From contig NZ_CP104213.1 in NCBI RefSeq assembly GCF_025244745.1, positions 253,501 to 317,500 on the forward strand: a stretch of 64,000 bases of DNA, in the 5' to 3' direction. This document shows positions 26,474-38,710 of this stretch, in pieces. This stretch comes from Deinococcus rubellus (lineage in GTDB: Bacteria > Deinococcota > Deinococci > Deinococcales > Deinococcaceae). The notes beneath the pieces were generated by a model that did not search any database, was not told where the DNA came from, and saw only the letters and a program-made list of their open reading frames with translations. A program made the position numbers and the translations under genes. Numbering within the stretch: position 1 is the stretch's first letter; every line of letters starts with the position of its first letter.

Positions 26474-26497
26474 GTTCGCCCCAAAGGAGATTCGCCC

Positions 26498-28057
<1,560 letters not shown>

Positions 28058-28073
28058 CGGCCTGAACAACGGC

Positions 28074-28454
28074 TCAGCGTCGCCGGGTCAGCGCCCCGGC
28101 CAGCAGGCCCATCAGCAGCGGCGCGGCGATCAGCAGGGCAAAGGTCTGGACGCTGCTCTGGCCGATCAGTTGGGTCAGCGGGCGGCCCAGCCAGGTTCCC
28201 AGTGGGCTGATCAGCCAGCTCACCGCCGTCCAGATCCAGGCGCTCACGCCGTAGCGCTCGGCGGTCTGCTCGGCGGCGCGCAGGGCCAACCAGCCCAGGA
28301 TGATGACCAGCACCCCCGGCAGCATGACCAGCAGGGCGCGTGGCCCCGGCGTGGAGCGGGCCGCGAAGAACCCCAGCACCAGCGGCCCCAGCAGCGGAAT
28401 CCAGCCGGTGAGCACCGCCAGCAGCAGCAGAAAGAGCGCGCTCAGCCAGGCCAT
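28074..28454 (-). CDS. Small membrane protein, unknown
   Basis: The 126-residue protein has three to four hydrophobic helices (LSALFLLLLAVLTGWIPLLGPLVLGFFAA, LLVMLPGVLVIILGWLALR, FALLIAAPLLMGLLAGALT) and ends in basic residues. There is no enzymatic motif. TAAGCT stands 6 nt before the ATG. It converges on ilvA with a 16-bp gap. A pair of 40-bp direct repeats lies 75-155 bp upstream of its start. Confidence 0.7.
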   Translation of the reverse strand: MAWLSALFLLLLAVLTGWIPLLGPLVLGFFAARSTPGPRALLVMLPGVLVIILGWLALRAAEQTAERYGVSAWIWTAVSWLISPLGTWLGRPLTQLIGQSSVQTFALLIAAPLLMGLLAGALTRRR

Positions 28455-28528
28455 GCAGTCAGCTTAGCGCCCGCCAGGGCAAGTGCCCGTTACATGGCTG
28501 TGGAAAAATACCCCACCCATTTCACTGT

Positions 28529-28608
28529 CTTGGGCAGAACAGCACCCATATGGGGCTTGCCCGCTGCCTTGGACAGAACGGACGCCCATATGGACGCCTG
28601 CCCACTCC
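28529..28608. repeat. Two imperfect 40-bp direct repeats
   Basis: Unit 1 (28529-28567) and unit 2 (28568-28608) share CTTGGRCAGAAC, CCCATATGG and GCYTGCCC at the same spacing. Each has a central CCATATGG palindrome. They are adjacent, upstream of the membrane-protein gene on the minus strand. They could be paired operator sites or a short tandem duplication. Confidence 0.6.
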
Positions 28609-28644
28609 CACCTGCTCTGGCATGTATTCCACTGGCTGTGCCCA

Positions 28645-28672
28645 GTCATAAAAATCCGATTATTTTTATGAC
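28645..28672. terminator. AT-rich palindrome after the M20 peptidase gene
   Basis: GTCATAAAAAT (28645-28655) pairs perfectly with ATTTTTATGAC (28662-28672) around six bases. It lies 8 bp beyond the stop of the minus-strand peptidase. It has the same layout as 19838-19879: TAG stop, ARCATT, then the stem. Confidence 0.6.
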
Positions 28673-28679
28673 GAATGTT

Positions 28680-29741
28680 CTATTCGTGCATGTAGCCGCG
28701 CACGAAGCGCTGCAAGACGCCCAGACCTATGCTCAGGCTACCGGGCTGCACCCACTCGTCCTCGCGGTGGGCATTGCCACCCCGGTAGACGCCCAGCGCC
28801 ATCGCCGGAATACCGTGCGGCGCGGCAGCGTTGGCGTCAGTGCTGCTGGCGGCGGTCTTGATCTCCAGGCCCACCGGCTGTCCGGCCAGCCGTGCCAGCC
28901 GCAGCAGGATGTCGGAATGCAGGTCGCCGCCGGGGCGGTTGCCCACCGCTTCGAGCTGCACCTGCACGCCCACCTGCCGGGCTGCGCCGCGCACCGCGTG
29001 GTGGGCTTTATTGTCGAGGTCGGCCAGCACCTGGGCATCCAGCGACCTCAGATCGAGCAGCAGTTCAGCGCTGCTGGCGATGCTGTTGACGCTATTGCCA
29101 CCCGAGGCCACCCCCACGTTGAGGGTGGTGCGCGGGCTGTTCGGCACCGGTATGGAATAGAGCGCGGTGACGGCCAGCCCCAGGGCGTGCAGGGCGCTGG
29201 GCGACTGATCGCCCCAGGAGTGTCCGCCCTGCCCGGTGAAGACGACCCGGTAGCGCCTGACCCCCACCGCCTTGGTCACCGCCACGCCCAGATAACCGTC
29301 CACTGCCACGAAGGCGGCCAGTTCGCCCGCGTACTCCGAGAGCAGGGCCTTCGCGCCGCGCAGATCGCCCAGTCCCTCCTCGGCGACGTTGGCCGAGAGC
29401 CACAGCGGGCGGCGAAGCTGCGACGCGTCCAGGTCACGCAGGAAGGCAGTCAACACCGCCAGACTCGCGGAATTGTCGCCCACGCCGGGGCCGATCAGTC
29501 GTCCAGCCTCCTCGCGCACCGTCACGTTAGTCTCGGGGCCAAACACGGTGTCGAGGTGCGAGGCCAGCAGCAACGCCTTGCCGGACGTCGGTCCCAGCTT
29601 GAGCAGCACGTTGCCCACCGCGTCGCGCTGCGGAGCGTAACCGAGTTCGCGCCACAACTCCTCGATGAGCTGCGCCCGCACCTCCTCATGAAAGGTGGGC
29701 GCGGGCGTCTGGGCGATCCGGGTCAGGTAGGCGAGCGGCAC
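28680..29741 (-). CDS. M20-family metallopeptidase
   Basis: The 353-residue dizinc peptidase has LLLASHLDTVFGPE (first zinc His and catalytic Asp), GPGVGDNSASLAVLTAFLRDLD (bridging Asp), LSANVAEEGLGDLRGAKAL (catalytic Glu-Glu), VDGYLG and a C-terminal GNAHREDEWVQPGS (last zinc His). A dimerisation domain sits between (GGHSWGDQSPSALHALG). It resembles PepT-like tripeptidases and [LysW]-lysine hydrolases; context does not decide. TAGACT stands 6 nt before the GTG start. Confidence 0.88.
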   Translation of the reverse strand: MPLAYLTRIAQTPAPTFHEEVRAQLIEELWRELGYAPQRDAVGNVLLKLGPTSGKALLLASHLDTVFGPETNVTVREEAGRLIGPGVGDNSASLAVLTAFLRDLDASQLRRPLWLSANVAEEGLGDLRGAKALLSEYAGELAAFVAVDGYLGVAVTKAVGVRRYRVVFTGQGGHSWGDQSPSALHALGLAVTALYSIPVPNSPRTTLNVGVASGGNSVNSIASSAELLLDLRSLDAQVLADLDNKAHHAVRGAARQVGVQVQLEAVGNRPGGDLHSDILLRLARLAGQPVGLEIKTAASSTDANAAAPHGIPAMALGVYRGGNAHREDEWVQPGSLSIGLGVLQRFVRGYMHE

Positions 29742-29843
29742 GGTGCCAGTCTAAGCCACCGGGCCACTCGCTGAGGCGGGACATAAAGCGCCCACCAGTG
29801 TCTCAGATGAAACGGGCAGTCAGGTATTCAGCTTAGAACGCGC

Positions 29844-30323
29844 TCAGCGGTTGCCGCGCAGCAGGCTGCTGCCGATCACTCCGGCCAGCCCCACCAGTCC
29901 GGCTTTCACCAGCGGGCTGCTGAGCATGCCGCCCTGCGAGAACGCCGCTTCAAGTGGGCTTTTGCCGTTCTGGGCCGGGGCCTGGGCCGCCTGACTGTAG
30001 GCGTTGGCGAGGTCGTGTGGGTCGTTGGCGTTCACGTTCTGCACCGGGTTGTTGGGGTCCTGCACGATGGCGTTGCCGATCTGCTGACGCTGATCCGGGT
30101 CCATATTCTGGAAGTAACCGCCCAGCACACGGCTGCGCTCCTCGGGGCTGGCCTGCTGCAAATACGACTGCACGTAGGCGGCGGCCTCCTCGGAGCTGAC
30201 GGTGCCGTCGCCGTTGGTGTCGCGCGGGTCACCGGCCTGGGCCATGCGCTGATGCATGTCCTGGGCCTGGGGGTTCTGGGTACCGCCGAACAGATTGCCT
30301 AAGCTGCTGAGATCAAATGCCAT
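29844..30323 (-). CDS. EF-hand-containing protein
   Basis: The 159-residue protein contains one canonical calcium loop, DTNGDGTVSSEEA (about residues 35-47). A Gln/Asn-rich helical middle with PEERSRVLGGYFQNMDPDQRQQIGNAIVQDP follows. It ends in a hydrophobic stretch VKAGLVGLAGVIGSSLL. AGGAGG stands 7 nt before the ATG, a strong site for this window. Calcium sensing is the family expectation; the role is unknown. Confidence 0.75.
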   Translation of the reverse strand: MAFDLSSLGNLFGGTQNPQAQDMHQRMAQAGDPRDTNGDGTVSSEEAAAYVQSYLQQASPEERSRVLGGYFQNMDPDQRQQIGNAIVQDPNNPVQNVNANDPHDLANAYSQAAQAPAQNGKSPLEAAFSQGGMLSSPLVKAGLVGLAGVIGSSLLRGNR

Positions 30324-30490
30324 GTCGCTGCCTCCTGATGGGTGCGTGGGAAAGGGAGATGAATCGGAACACTCCTGCCCTTCAACGCTAGGCTGCGCGA
30401 ATCAAGGCCGCGTGAGGCGAGGCTAAAGTGTTCTGAACGAACATTTCCGGCCCGTGCCCCGGCGGCGTCCAACCGTCCGTCGATCTTGCG

Positions 30491-31018
30491 TCAGTTGATC
30501 TTGAAGCTGTTGAACATCTTGTTGGCGATCTGCTTGTCCTGGTCGAAGGTGGCCTGCGGCGCGGCGAAGGTCAGGATGTAGGCCTGGTTGTTCTTCAGGG
30601 TGAAAATCTGAATCCAGTGCATCGGTACCCCCGGCTGACCACCCACCTGCTGGCTGCCCAGATAGTTGAGCAGATGGCCCGGCAGCCCGCTGACACTGAT
30701 GTCGTTGTCGCCCAGCACGTTGAGGTCCTTGACATTCTCCTTGGCCTGCTTGAGCATCAGCAGCCGCACGTCGCTCAGCGTGACTTTCAGGGCAGGCAGC
30801 ACCTTGATCACCGAGACGTTCAGGCTGGGCGGCACGGCCTTGCCCGCTTCCGGCGCAGCCAGCGCCACGTCCACGCCCGGCACTTTCTTGCTCTGCCAGT
30901 CGTCGGGCACGCTGAGGGTGTAGGGGTAGGCTTTGCTCTTGAAGGTGGCGGCCTGGGCTGCCGGAAACAAGCTGAGCAGCGCGGCGGGCAGCAGGGCCGA
31001 TAGGAGGGCGCGTTTCAT
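30491..31018 (-). CDS. Exported protein with PsbP/DcrB-like domain
   Basis: The 175-residue protein has a signal peptide (MKRALLSALLPAALLSLFPAAQA) and then a compact domain, YPYTLSVPDDWQSKKVPGVDVALAAPE...NLNVLGDNDISVSGLPGHLL...YILTFAAPQATFDQDKQIANKMFNSFKI. The ending F-x-x-I-x-x-S-F-K is typical of PsbP/DcrB-like proteins. It is probably periplasmic with an unknown ligand. TAGCCT stands 6 nt before the ATG. Confidence 0.7.
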   Translation of the reverse strand: MKRALLSALLPAALLSLFPAAQAATFKSKAYPYTLSVPDDWQSKKVPGVDVALAAPEAGKAVPPSLNVSVIKVLPALKVTLSDVRLLMLKQAKENVKDLNVLGDNDISVSGLPGHLLNYLGSQQVGGQPGVPMHWIQIFTLKNNQAYILTFAAPQATFDQDKQIANKMFNSFKIN

Positions 31019-31101
31019 AGCGGCAGGCTAACAGCGCCCGGCTGACGGAGGGTGAGCGTTGGCGGGCACCCCCGCCCTGAACCCGCTAAAATGAACCCAC
31101 T

Positions 31102-31737
31102 GTGCCAAAAGTTCTGCGCCCCCACCCCAGCGTGTACCCGCTCCGCTTCTACGGCGACCCGGTGCTGCGCCGCAAAGCCAACGCCGTGACCGACGTGACG
31201 GCCCCCGTGACCGTGCCGGGCTTCGAGTCGGTCAACCTCAAGCAGGTCGCCAAGTCTCTGCTCGAAACCATGTTCGAGGCGCGCGGCGTCGGCATTGCCG
31301 CCCCGCAGGTCGGCTTGTCGACGCGCCTCTTCGTGGCCGTCGAATACGAGGACGACGAGGAGGAAAACGAGGGACAGGACAAGCCGCTTCGCAGCAAGAT
31401 GCTGCGCGAGTTCGTGTTCGTCAACCCGGTGCTGACGGTTCTGAACAAGAAAAAGGACGACCAGATGACTGAGGGCTGTCTCTCCATTCCCAACATCTAC
31501 GAGGAGGGCGTCAAGCGCAACCGCGCCGTGCGGGTCGATTACCTCGATTTGGACGGCAACCCCCGGCACATCGAGGCCGAGGATTATCTGGCGCGCGTCT
31601 TCCAGCACGAGATCGACCACCTCAACGGCGTGCTGTTCCTGGACCACCTGCCCGCCAGCATCACCGACGAGTACCGCAAGGAGTTGAGCGCCCTCCAGCG
31701 CCAGGCCAAAGCCAACCTCAAAGAGCTGGAGGGTTGA
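31102..31737 (+). CDS. def: Peptide deformylase
   Basis: The 211-residue enzyme removes the formyl group from nascent N-termini. Motif 1 is GVGIAAPQVGLS, motif 2 EGCLSIPN (metal Cys) and motif 3 QHEIDHLNGVLF (HEIDH, two metal His and catalytic Glu). An acidic insert (EYEDDEEENEGQDK) follows motif 1. The start is a GTG, with TAAAAT 9 nt upstream. The stop overlaps the start of fmt, so deformylase and formyltransferase are made together. Confidence 0.96.
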   Translation: MPKVLRPHPSVYPLRFYGDPVLRRKANAVTDVTAPVTVPGFESVNLKQVAKSLLETMFEARGVGIAAPQVGLSTRLFVAVEYEDDEEENEGQDKPLRSKMLREFVFVNPVLTVLNKKKDDQMTEGCLSIPNIYEEGVKRNRAVRVDYLDLDGNPRHIEAEDYLARVFQHEIDHLNGVLFLDHLPASITDEYRKELSALQRQAKANLKELEG

Positions 31738-32681
31738 GCCGCCCAGGTCTGCGCCGCAAGGTGGCCTTTTTTGGCTCGCCCGCCTTCGCCCTGCCGGTAC
31801 TGGAAGCGGTGCGGACCGCACACGACGTGGTGCTGGTGGTGGCCCAGCCCGACAAACCGGTGGGACGCGGCCTGAAACTGACCCCGCCGCCCATCGCCGC
31901 CCGCGCCGCCGAACTGGGCTTAACACTCGCACAACCCGCCAGGCTCAAAAAGAACACCGACTTTGAAGACGCGCTGCGAAGCTCCGGCGCGGAAGTGGCT
32001 GTCACCTGCGCCTACGGCAAGATTCTGCCCGCTTCCCTGCTGGCGGTGCCGCACTTCGGCTTTCTCAACACCCATACCAGCCTGCTGCCCCAACTGCGCG
32101 GCGCGGCCCCGATCCAGTGGGCGCTGATCTCGGGCCTGGGGGTCACCGGCACCACCATCATGCAGACCGACCCCGGCATGGACACCGGGCCGGTTCTGCT
32201 TCAGGAAGCGCTGGACATCTTGCCCGACTGGACCAGCCTGGACCTCTCAGCGGCACTGCAATCCCAGGCGGCCCGGCTGATCGTGGCGGCGCTGAATAAT
32301 TTAGCCAGCCTGACGCCCACCCCGCAGGACAACGAGCAGGCCACCCACGCCCCGATGCTGGAGAAGTCGGACGGCGACGTGCGCTGGCACGACCCCGCGC
32401 AGGCCATCTACAACCGTTACCGGGGCGTCCACGCCTGGCCGCAGACCAGCGCCTTCGTGGGCAGCAGGCGGCTGAAGGTGCTGGACATGCGCCCGGCGCA
32501 GGGGTCCGGGCGGCCCGGCGAACTGCTGGCCGTCACTCCGGCGGGCCTGACGTTGGCCTGCGGAGAGGGCGCGCTGCTCATCAAAACCGTGCAGCCGGAA
32601 GGCAAGAAGCCGATGGCGGCGGCAGACTGGCAACGCGGCAGCGGGCTGAAGGTGGGCGAGCACTTCGACCTCACTCTTTGA
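31734..32681 (+). CDS. fmt: Methionyl-tRNA formyltransferase
   Basis: The 315-residue enzyme formylates initiator Met-tRNA. Residues about 9-20 are VAFFGSPAFALP. The formyl-folate site is FLNTHTSLLPQLRGAAPIQWAL (Asn, His) with TGTTIMQTDPGMDTGPVL (catalytic Asp). The C-terminal OB-like domain is present. The start is uncertain. TTG 31734 overlaps the def stop and has GGAGG almost touching it; GTG 31761, just before the first beta strand, is possible. Confidence 0.95.
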   Translation: MSRPGLRRKVAFFGSPAFALPVLEAVRTAHDVVLVVAQPDKPVGRGLKLTPPPIAARAAELGLTLAQPARLKKNTDFEDALRSSGAEVAVTCAYGKILPASLLAVPHFGFLNTHTSLLPQLRGAAPIQWALISGLGVTGTTIMQTDPGMDTGPVLLQEALDILPDWTSLDLSAALQSQAARLIVAALNNLASLTPTPQDNEQATHAPMLEKSDGDVRWHDPAQAIYNRYRGVHAWPQTSAFVGSRRLKVLDMRPAQGSGRPGELLAVTPAGLTLACGEGALLIKTVQPEGKKPMAAADWQRGSGLKVGEHFDLTL

Positions 32682-32744
32682 CACCACCCACCGATTTCAC
32701 CGTGCCGGACGCTTTGCCGCCAGGCTTCTCAGACCCCAGGCCCG

Positions 32745-32750
32745 TATAGT
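32745..32750 (+). promoter_or_regulatory. -10 box upstream of cdaA
   Basis: TATAGT lies 48 bp before the cdaA start. No good -35 box is seen at the usual distance. Confidence 0.4.
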
Positions 32751-32798
32751 GAGGGCCGCCCGATCAATCCGCGCTGGGGCGGCGGAAAGGTCTTAACT

Positions 32799-33529
<731 letters not shown>

Positions 33530-33533
<4 letters not shown>

Positions 33534-34489
33534 GCCGCCCCGGTCCCGATCCACATCAACCTGCGTCCAGCCGCCCGGTTCAGGCGGCGCGCTACTGGTG
33601 GCAGCGGCTGCTGCACAACCTGCCGCAGAAATTCCTGGCCCTGCTGCTGGCCTTCGGACTGTGGTTCGTCGCCACCGAGGACCGCCGCGCCAACATCCAG
33701 CAGACCTACGACGTGGCGCTCGACGTGCGCGACACCACCGGGGGCCAGGAGAAGCGGGCCATTGACGGTCTGAATCCGGCCAGCGTGCGCGTGACGCTCA
33801 GCGGCAGCCGCCAGCGCCTCGGCGCGCTCAATGCCAGCGACATCGGCGCGTATGTGGACGTGACCGATCTGCCCGACGGAGAATTCAGCCGCACCGTGCG
33901 GGTGGTCGGCCCCGACGGCACCCGCAGCCTCAAGGTGGTGCCCACCGTGGCGCAGGGCCGCATCGACGCCGAACTCAGCCGCAGCCAGCCGATCATCCTG
34001 AGCGTCACCGCCCCGCCCAACAACAGCGTGCCGAGGTACGTGCTCTCGCCGCGCCAGGTGACGGTCAGCGGGCCGAGTCAGGTCGTGGACAGCGTGGCAC
34101 GGGTCGTGACGGTGCCGGTGACGCTGCTTCAGGGCGACCAGCTCGAAACCCGCTTGCTGGCCCTCGACGCGCAGGGCCAGCCGGTCAAAGTGCGCCTGAC
34201 CCCGGCCAGCACCACGGTGGCCCGCATCGACAGCGGCAGCCTGCCGGTTCGCAGCGTGCCGGTCAGGCTCAATACTCCGCCCGGCAATGTGCGGGTCCTG
34301 TCGTCGAACATCGAACCCGCCACTGTGAGATTGATCGGCCCCGAGGACGTGCTCGCGGCCATCAGCAGCGTGACGGCCACCGTCGCCTACCGCAGCGGCT
34401 CCTTCAGCAGCCAGCCGCCGCTGGTGGTGCCCGACGGCGTGCGGGTGCTTGACCGGGTGACGGTGCAGATCAAGGCGGAAACCAAATAA
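33530..34489 (+). CDS. cdaR: CdaA regulator CdaR (YbbR-domain protein)
   Basis: The 319-residue protein has one N-terminal membrane helix (KFLALLLAFGLWFVA) and then extracytoplasmic YbbR repeats. These are seen as recurring PASVRVTLSGSRQRL, PRQVTVSGPSQVVDSV and PATVRLIGPEDVLAAI segments. In Firmicutes CdaR binds and modulates CdaA. The GTG start lies in the GTGA overlap with cdaA, so synthesis is coupled. No glmM follows, unlike the Firmicute operon; an ABC protein gene starts after 2 bp. Confidence 0.93.
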
Positions 34490-34491
34490 CC

Positions 34492-35943
<1,452 letters not shown>

Positions 35944-36015
35944 GACAAGCTTTATTTTTTCGCTCCAACATCCAGACGAGTACACTGAGGCGTATCACTG
36001 ACTGAGGTCACTCTT

Positions 36016-36753
36016 ATGCTGCCCAGGTTATTTGCCCGTATCCTCGTTGGTTGTGCCGCCCTGAATCTGGGCCTCTCGCTGGCCGCGCCCGCCGCCGTCT
36101 ACCCATTTCGTCACAATCTGCCCTTGAGCCTTGAGCCTCAGGCCGCCGGTCAGCTGACGGTGCAGACGCTGGATTCCGGGCGCACCGAATCACTGCTGAG
36201 TCTCAGCGGCCTGACGCCCCAGACCGCCTACGCCGCTCATTACCACGCGCTGGGCGCTCAGCCAGGGGCTTCGGTGTGCGACTCCGATGGTCCGGTGACG
36301 CTGGGGTTCCCTGCATTCAAGTCCGACGCGCAGGGGCGGGCCAGCGTCAAGCTGAGCGCCGCGCCAGGCGTGCTGGCTGGCAACGCGGGCGCGTATGTGA
36401 ATGTCCACCTGGCGAGCGACCTGGCCAGCGTGCCGCTGTGCGCCGCCGTGCTGAAGGTCGCCGTGCCGAATGTTAAAGCCGCGCCCGCGCCGGTCAGCGT
36501 GCAGAAGGTCAGCATCATCGACAATGCCTTTCGCCCCTCTACCCTCAGTATCAAGGTGGGCGACACCGTGACCTGGACACACGACGGCCAGATCACCCAC
36601 AACGTCAAATCCACCACCGCCGCCGGTCCCCAGTCCGGAGACCTGCACCACGGCGATACCTACAGTTTCACCTTCAAACAGGCTGGGGTGTATTCGTTTT
36701 ACTGCTCGTATCATGAAGGCATGAGCGGGACCATCACTGTGACCAACCGCTGA
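36016..36753 (+). CDS. Exported protein: CHRD-like domain plus cupredoxin domain
   Basis: The 245-residue protein has a signal peptide (VGCAALNLGLSLAAPAA). Residues about 30-150 form a domain with AAHYHALG, GPVTLGFPAFKSDAQG and GAYVNVHLASD...VPLC, shared with the next gene. Residues about 160-245 form a plastocyanin-like domain, VQKVSIIDNAFRPSTLSIKVGDTVTWTHDGQITHNV, then YSFYCSYHEGMSGTI. The type 1 copper ligands His, Cys, His and Met are visible. It is probably a periplasmic electron-transfer or copper protein. TACACT (35981-35986) and a GAGG site precede the ATG. Confidence 0.85.
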   Translation: MLPRLFARILVGCAALNLGLSLAAPAAVYPFRHNLPLSLEPQAAGQLTVQTLDSGRTESLLSLSGLTPQTAYAAHYHALGAQPGASVCDSDGPVTLGFPAFKSDAQGRASVKLSAAPGVLAGNAGAYVNVHLASDLASVPLCAAVLKVAVPNVKAAPAPVSVQKVSIIDNAFRPSTLSIKVGDTVTWTHDGQITHNVKSTTAAGPQSGDLHHGDTYSFTFKQAGVYSFYCSYHEGMSGTITVTNR

Positions 36754-36801
36754 GAGCGGACGTCAAATGCAGCAAATTCGAAGCAAGACGAGGAGATCAT
36801 C

Positions 36802-37251
36802 ATGAAAGGAAGCAATATTGTTCTGGGAATGGCGGCCATGTCGCTGCTGGGGTCGTGCGCCATGATGATGGCCAAGCCCACCACTTACACCTTCAAGCAC
36901 AACGCAGTAGAGGCAGATCCGTCGGCGATGGGCACGGCGGCAGTGGTGGCCGACGGCATGGGCATGAGCAAAACCACCCTGACCCTCAGCGGTCTGACGC
37001 CCGGTAAAGCCTACATTGCCCACTACCACGCCTTCGGCCCGGATTCGAGCACTGATCCGTGCGCGTCCAACGGCCCCGTTTCTGTCGGGTTTCCCAATTT
37101 CACCGCTGACGCCACCGGGAGTGCCAAGGTCATGCTGAGCACTGACGTGAGCAAGATCGCCGGTGATCTGGGTGCCTACATCAACGTCCACTATGCCAGT
37201 GACCCCAGCGTCGTGCCGCTGTGTGCGCCAGTGAAGATGGCCAAGGGCTGA
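36802..37251 (+). CDS. Lipoprotein with CHRD-like domain
   Basis: The 149-residue protein has a lipoprotein signal (MKGSNIVLGMAAMSLLGSCAMM, lipidated Cys 19). Its single domain is clearly paralogous to the first domain of the preceding gene: LTLSGLTPGKAYIAHYHAFG, GPVSVGFPNFTADATG and GAYINVHYASD...VPLC in the same order. Two conserved Cys probably form a disulfide, and the His pairs could bind metal. CGAGGAG lies 7 nt before the ATG. It is followed by a very stable hairpin. Confidence 0.75.
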   Translation: MKGSNIVLGMAAMSLLGSCAMMMAKPTTYTFKHNAVEADPSAMGTAAVVADGMGMSKTTLTLSGLTPGKAYIAHYHAFGPDSSTDPCASNGPVSVGFPNFTADATGSAKVMLSTDVSKIAGDLGAYINVHYASDPSVVPLCAPVKMAKG

Positions 37252-37258
37252 GCACCCG

Positions 37259-37310
37259 CCAACGTGAAAGGTGGCCTCCCCAGCTTGTGGGAGGCCACCT
37301 TTCACGTTGG
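37259..37310. terminator. Perfect 22-bp hairpin between convergent genes
   Basis: The arms 37259-37280 and 37289-37310 are perfectly complementary (core GTGGCCTCCC / GGGAGGCCAC) around an 8-nt loop. It lies between the convergent lipoprotein and DUF4384 genes and should terminate both. There is no T tract on either side. Confidence 0.75.
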
Positions 37311-37317
37311 GTCTGGT

Positions 37318-38190
37318 TTAGCGGCGAATGATCTGCACGTCGAACTTGCCGCCGCGCACGGTGATGATCAGCTGGGCATTGTCATCACCCTGAAAGCGGG
37401 CGTTGACGGTGTTGCCACGGTCGTCGCGGTTGACCAGCTTGTAGCCCCGGCGTTGCAGCTCGTTGGCGTAGCTGATGTAGACCTGGGCCACGGTCTGCTG
37501 GCTCTCGAACTGTGAGCGCCACTGCTGCTGGTTGTTCCAGGTGGGCAGCGTCGTCACCGGCGAGTTGTCGTAAACGGGGGCCGAGCCATTCGAGCCGTAA
37601 GCCACGTTGTAGAAGGCCACATCGGTGATCCAGCTGTTTTGCGGAATCGGATTCTGAACCGGGTTGACCACGATGCTCAGCGCCTGGGCGAGCTGCTGCT
37701 GACCCTGCACATTGCTCACCGCGAAGTTGCTCTGGCTGTTGGTGAAGCCCGCAATCGAGGAGGTGTTCAGCGGGGTCAGGCTGGCCAGCGCCAGTACCTT
37801 GTTGAGGCCGTAGGGGGCGGCGATGTCGAAGGTGAACTGATCGCCCGCCGCCGGGAACACCTTGACGGTGTTGGCCCTGACGTAGTTCGCGCCGCCCGCA
37901 TAGCGGTTGGGCAAGATCATGTCGACCTGACCGTTGGGGTCCACGTTGAAGAGGTAGACGTAGGCGTCACGGCTGACGCGGGTGTAGAGGCGGATCTTGT
38001 CGCCGGGCACGTAGTTGGGCGTCTGCGAACCGGAGCTGTCGCGGTCGGTCCAGACCTGCACCCCGAGCGAGGCCTGCACCGGGTTGACGATAATGCTCTG
38101 GGCACTGATCTTGGGCGTGGCGTGGGCGGGCGCGCTCAGGAGGCCGAGCGAGAGGCCGATGGCAGCGGCGGAGAGCAGGGTCTTTTTCAT
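37318..38190 (-). CDS. DUF4384-domain exported protein
   Basis: The 290-residue protein has a signal peptide (MKKTLLSAAAIGLSLGLLSAPAHA). The DUF4384 domain follows: GVQVWTDRDSSGSQTPNYVPGDKIRLYTRVSRDAYVYLFNVDPNGQVDMILPNRY. The C-terminal part is Gln/Asn-rich and ends GKFDVQIIRR. It is probably periplasmic or outer-membrane associated; the domain is frequent in Deinococcus but its role is unknown. The start was set at ATG 38190, where the signal peptide begins; CACACT stands 6 nt before it. The open frame extends upstream without support. Confidence 0.85.
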   Translation of the reverse strand: MKKTLLSAAAIGLSLGLLSAPAHATPKISAQSIIVNPVQASLGVQVWTDRDSSGSQTPNYVPGDKIRLYTRVSRDAYVYLFNVDPNGQVDMILPNRYAGGANYVRANTVKVFPAAGDQFTFDIAAPYGLNKVLALASLTPLNTSSIAGFTNSQSNFAVSNVQGQQQLAQALSIVVNPVQNPIPQNSWITDVAFYNVAYGSNGSAPVYDNSPVTTLPTWNNQQQWRSQFESQQTVAQVYISYANELQRRGYKLVNRDDRGNTVNARFQGDDNAQLIITVRGGKFDVQIIRR

Positions 38191-38343
38191 GTCCACAGTG
38201 TGACCCGGCGCACTGACGCCGAACTGACGCTGCGCCCCAAGGGATCGCGGGAAAACTCTCATGGGAGCGTCAGTTCGCCTGCGACCCTGCACAATCCGCC
38301 GCCCCTTCCTTTGCGCTCGCTCGCACGGCGTTAGCATGGGCAG

Positions 38344-38676
38344 GTGACCCGCCGCACGCCCGACGCTTCCAACCCAAGCAGCAACACCCAGACCCTGGAG
38401 CGCACCCAGATTCAGCGACCGCGCCTCTACAGGGTGCTGCTGCTCAACGACGATTACACGCCGATGGAATTCGTGGTGATGGTGCTCAGCCGCTATTTTC
38501 GCAAGTCAGCCCATGATGCCGAGACGATCATGCTGGCCGTTCACCGCAAGGGGCAGGGCGTGGCCGGGGTATATACCCGCGAGGTGGCCGAAACCAAAGT
38601 CGCGCAGGTGACGCAGCATGCCCGCAGCGAGGGCTATCCCCTGCGGGTGGTGGCCGAACCGGAGCCGAGCACGTGA
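38344..38676 (+). CDS. clpS: ATP-dependent Clp protease adaptor ClpS
   Basis: The 110-residue protein contains the ClpS fold: YRVLLLNDDYTPMEFVVMVLSRYFRKS (N-degron pocket, DDYTPM), then AVHRKGQGVAGVYTREVAETKV. ClpS delivers N-end-rule substrates to ClpA. The first 25 residues are a variable tail. TAGCAT stands 6 nt before the GTG start. clpA follows 34 bp downstream, the usual pairing. Confidence 0.95.
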   Translation: MTRRTPDASNPSSNTQTLERTQIQRPRLYRVLLLNDDYTPMEFVVMVLSRYFRKSAHDAETIMLAVHRKGQGVAGVYTREVAETKVAQVTQHARSEGYPLRVVAEPEPST

Positions 38677-38710
38677 CCATCCCAATCAGACCGTCTACGA
38701 GGGCACAGCC

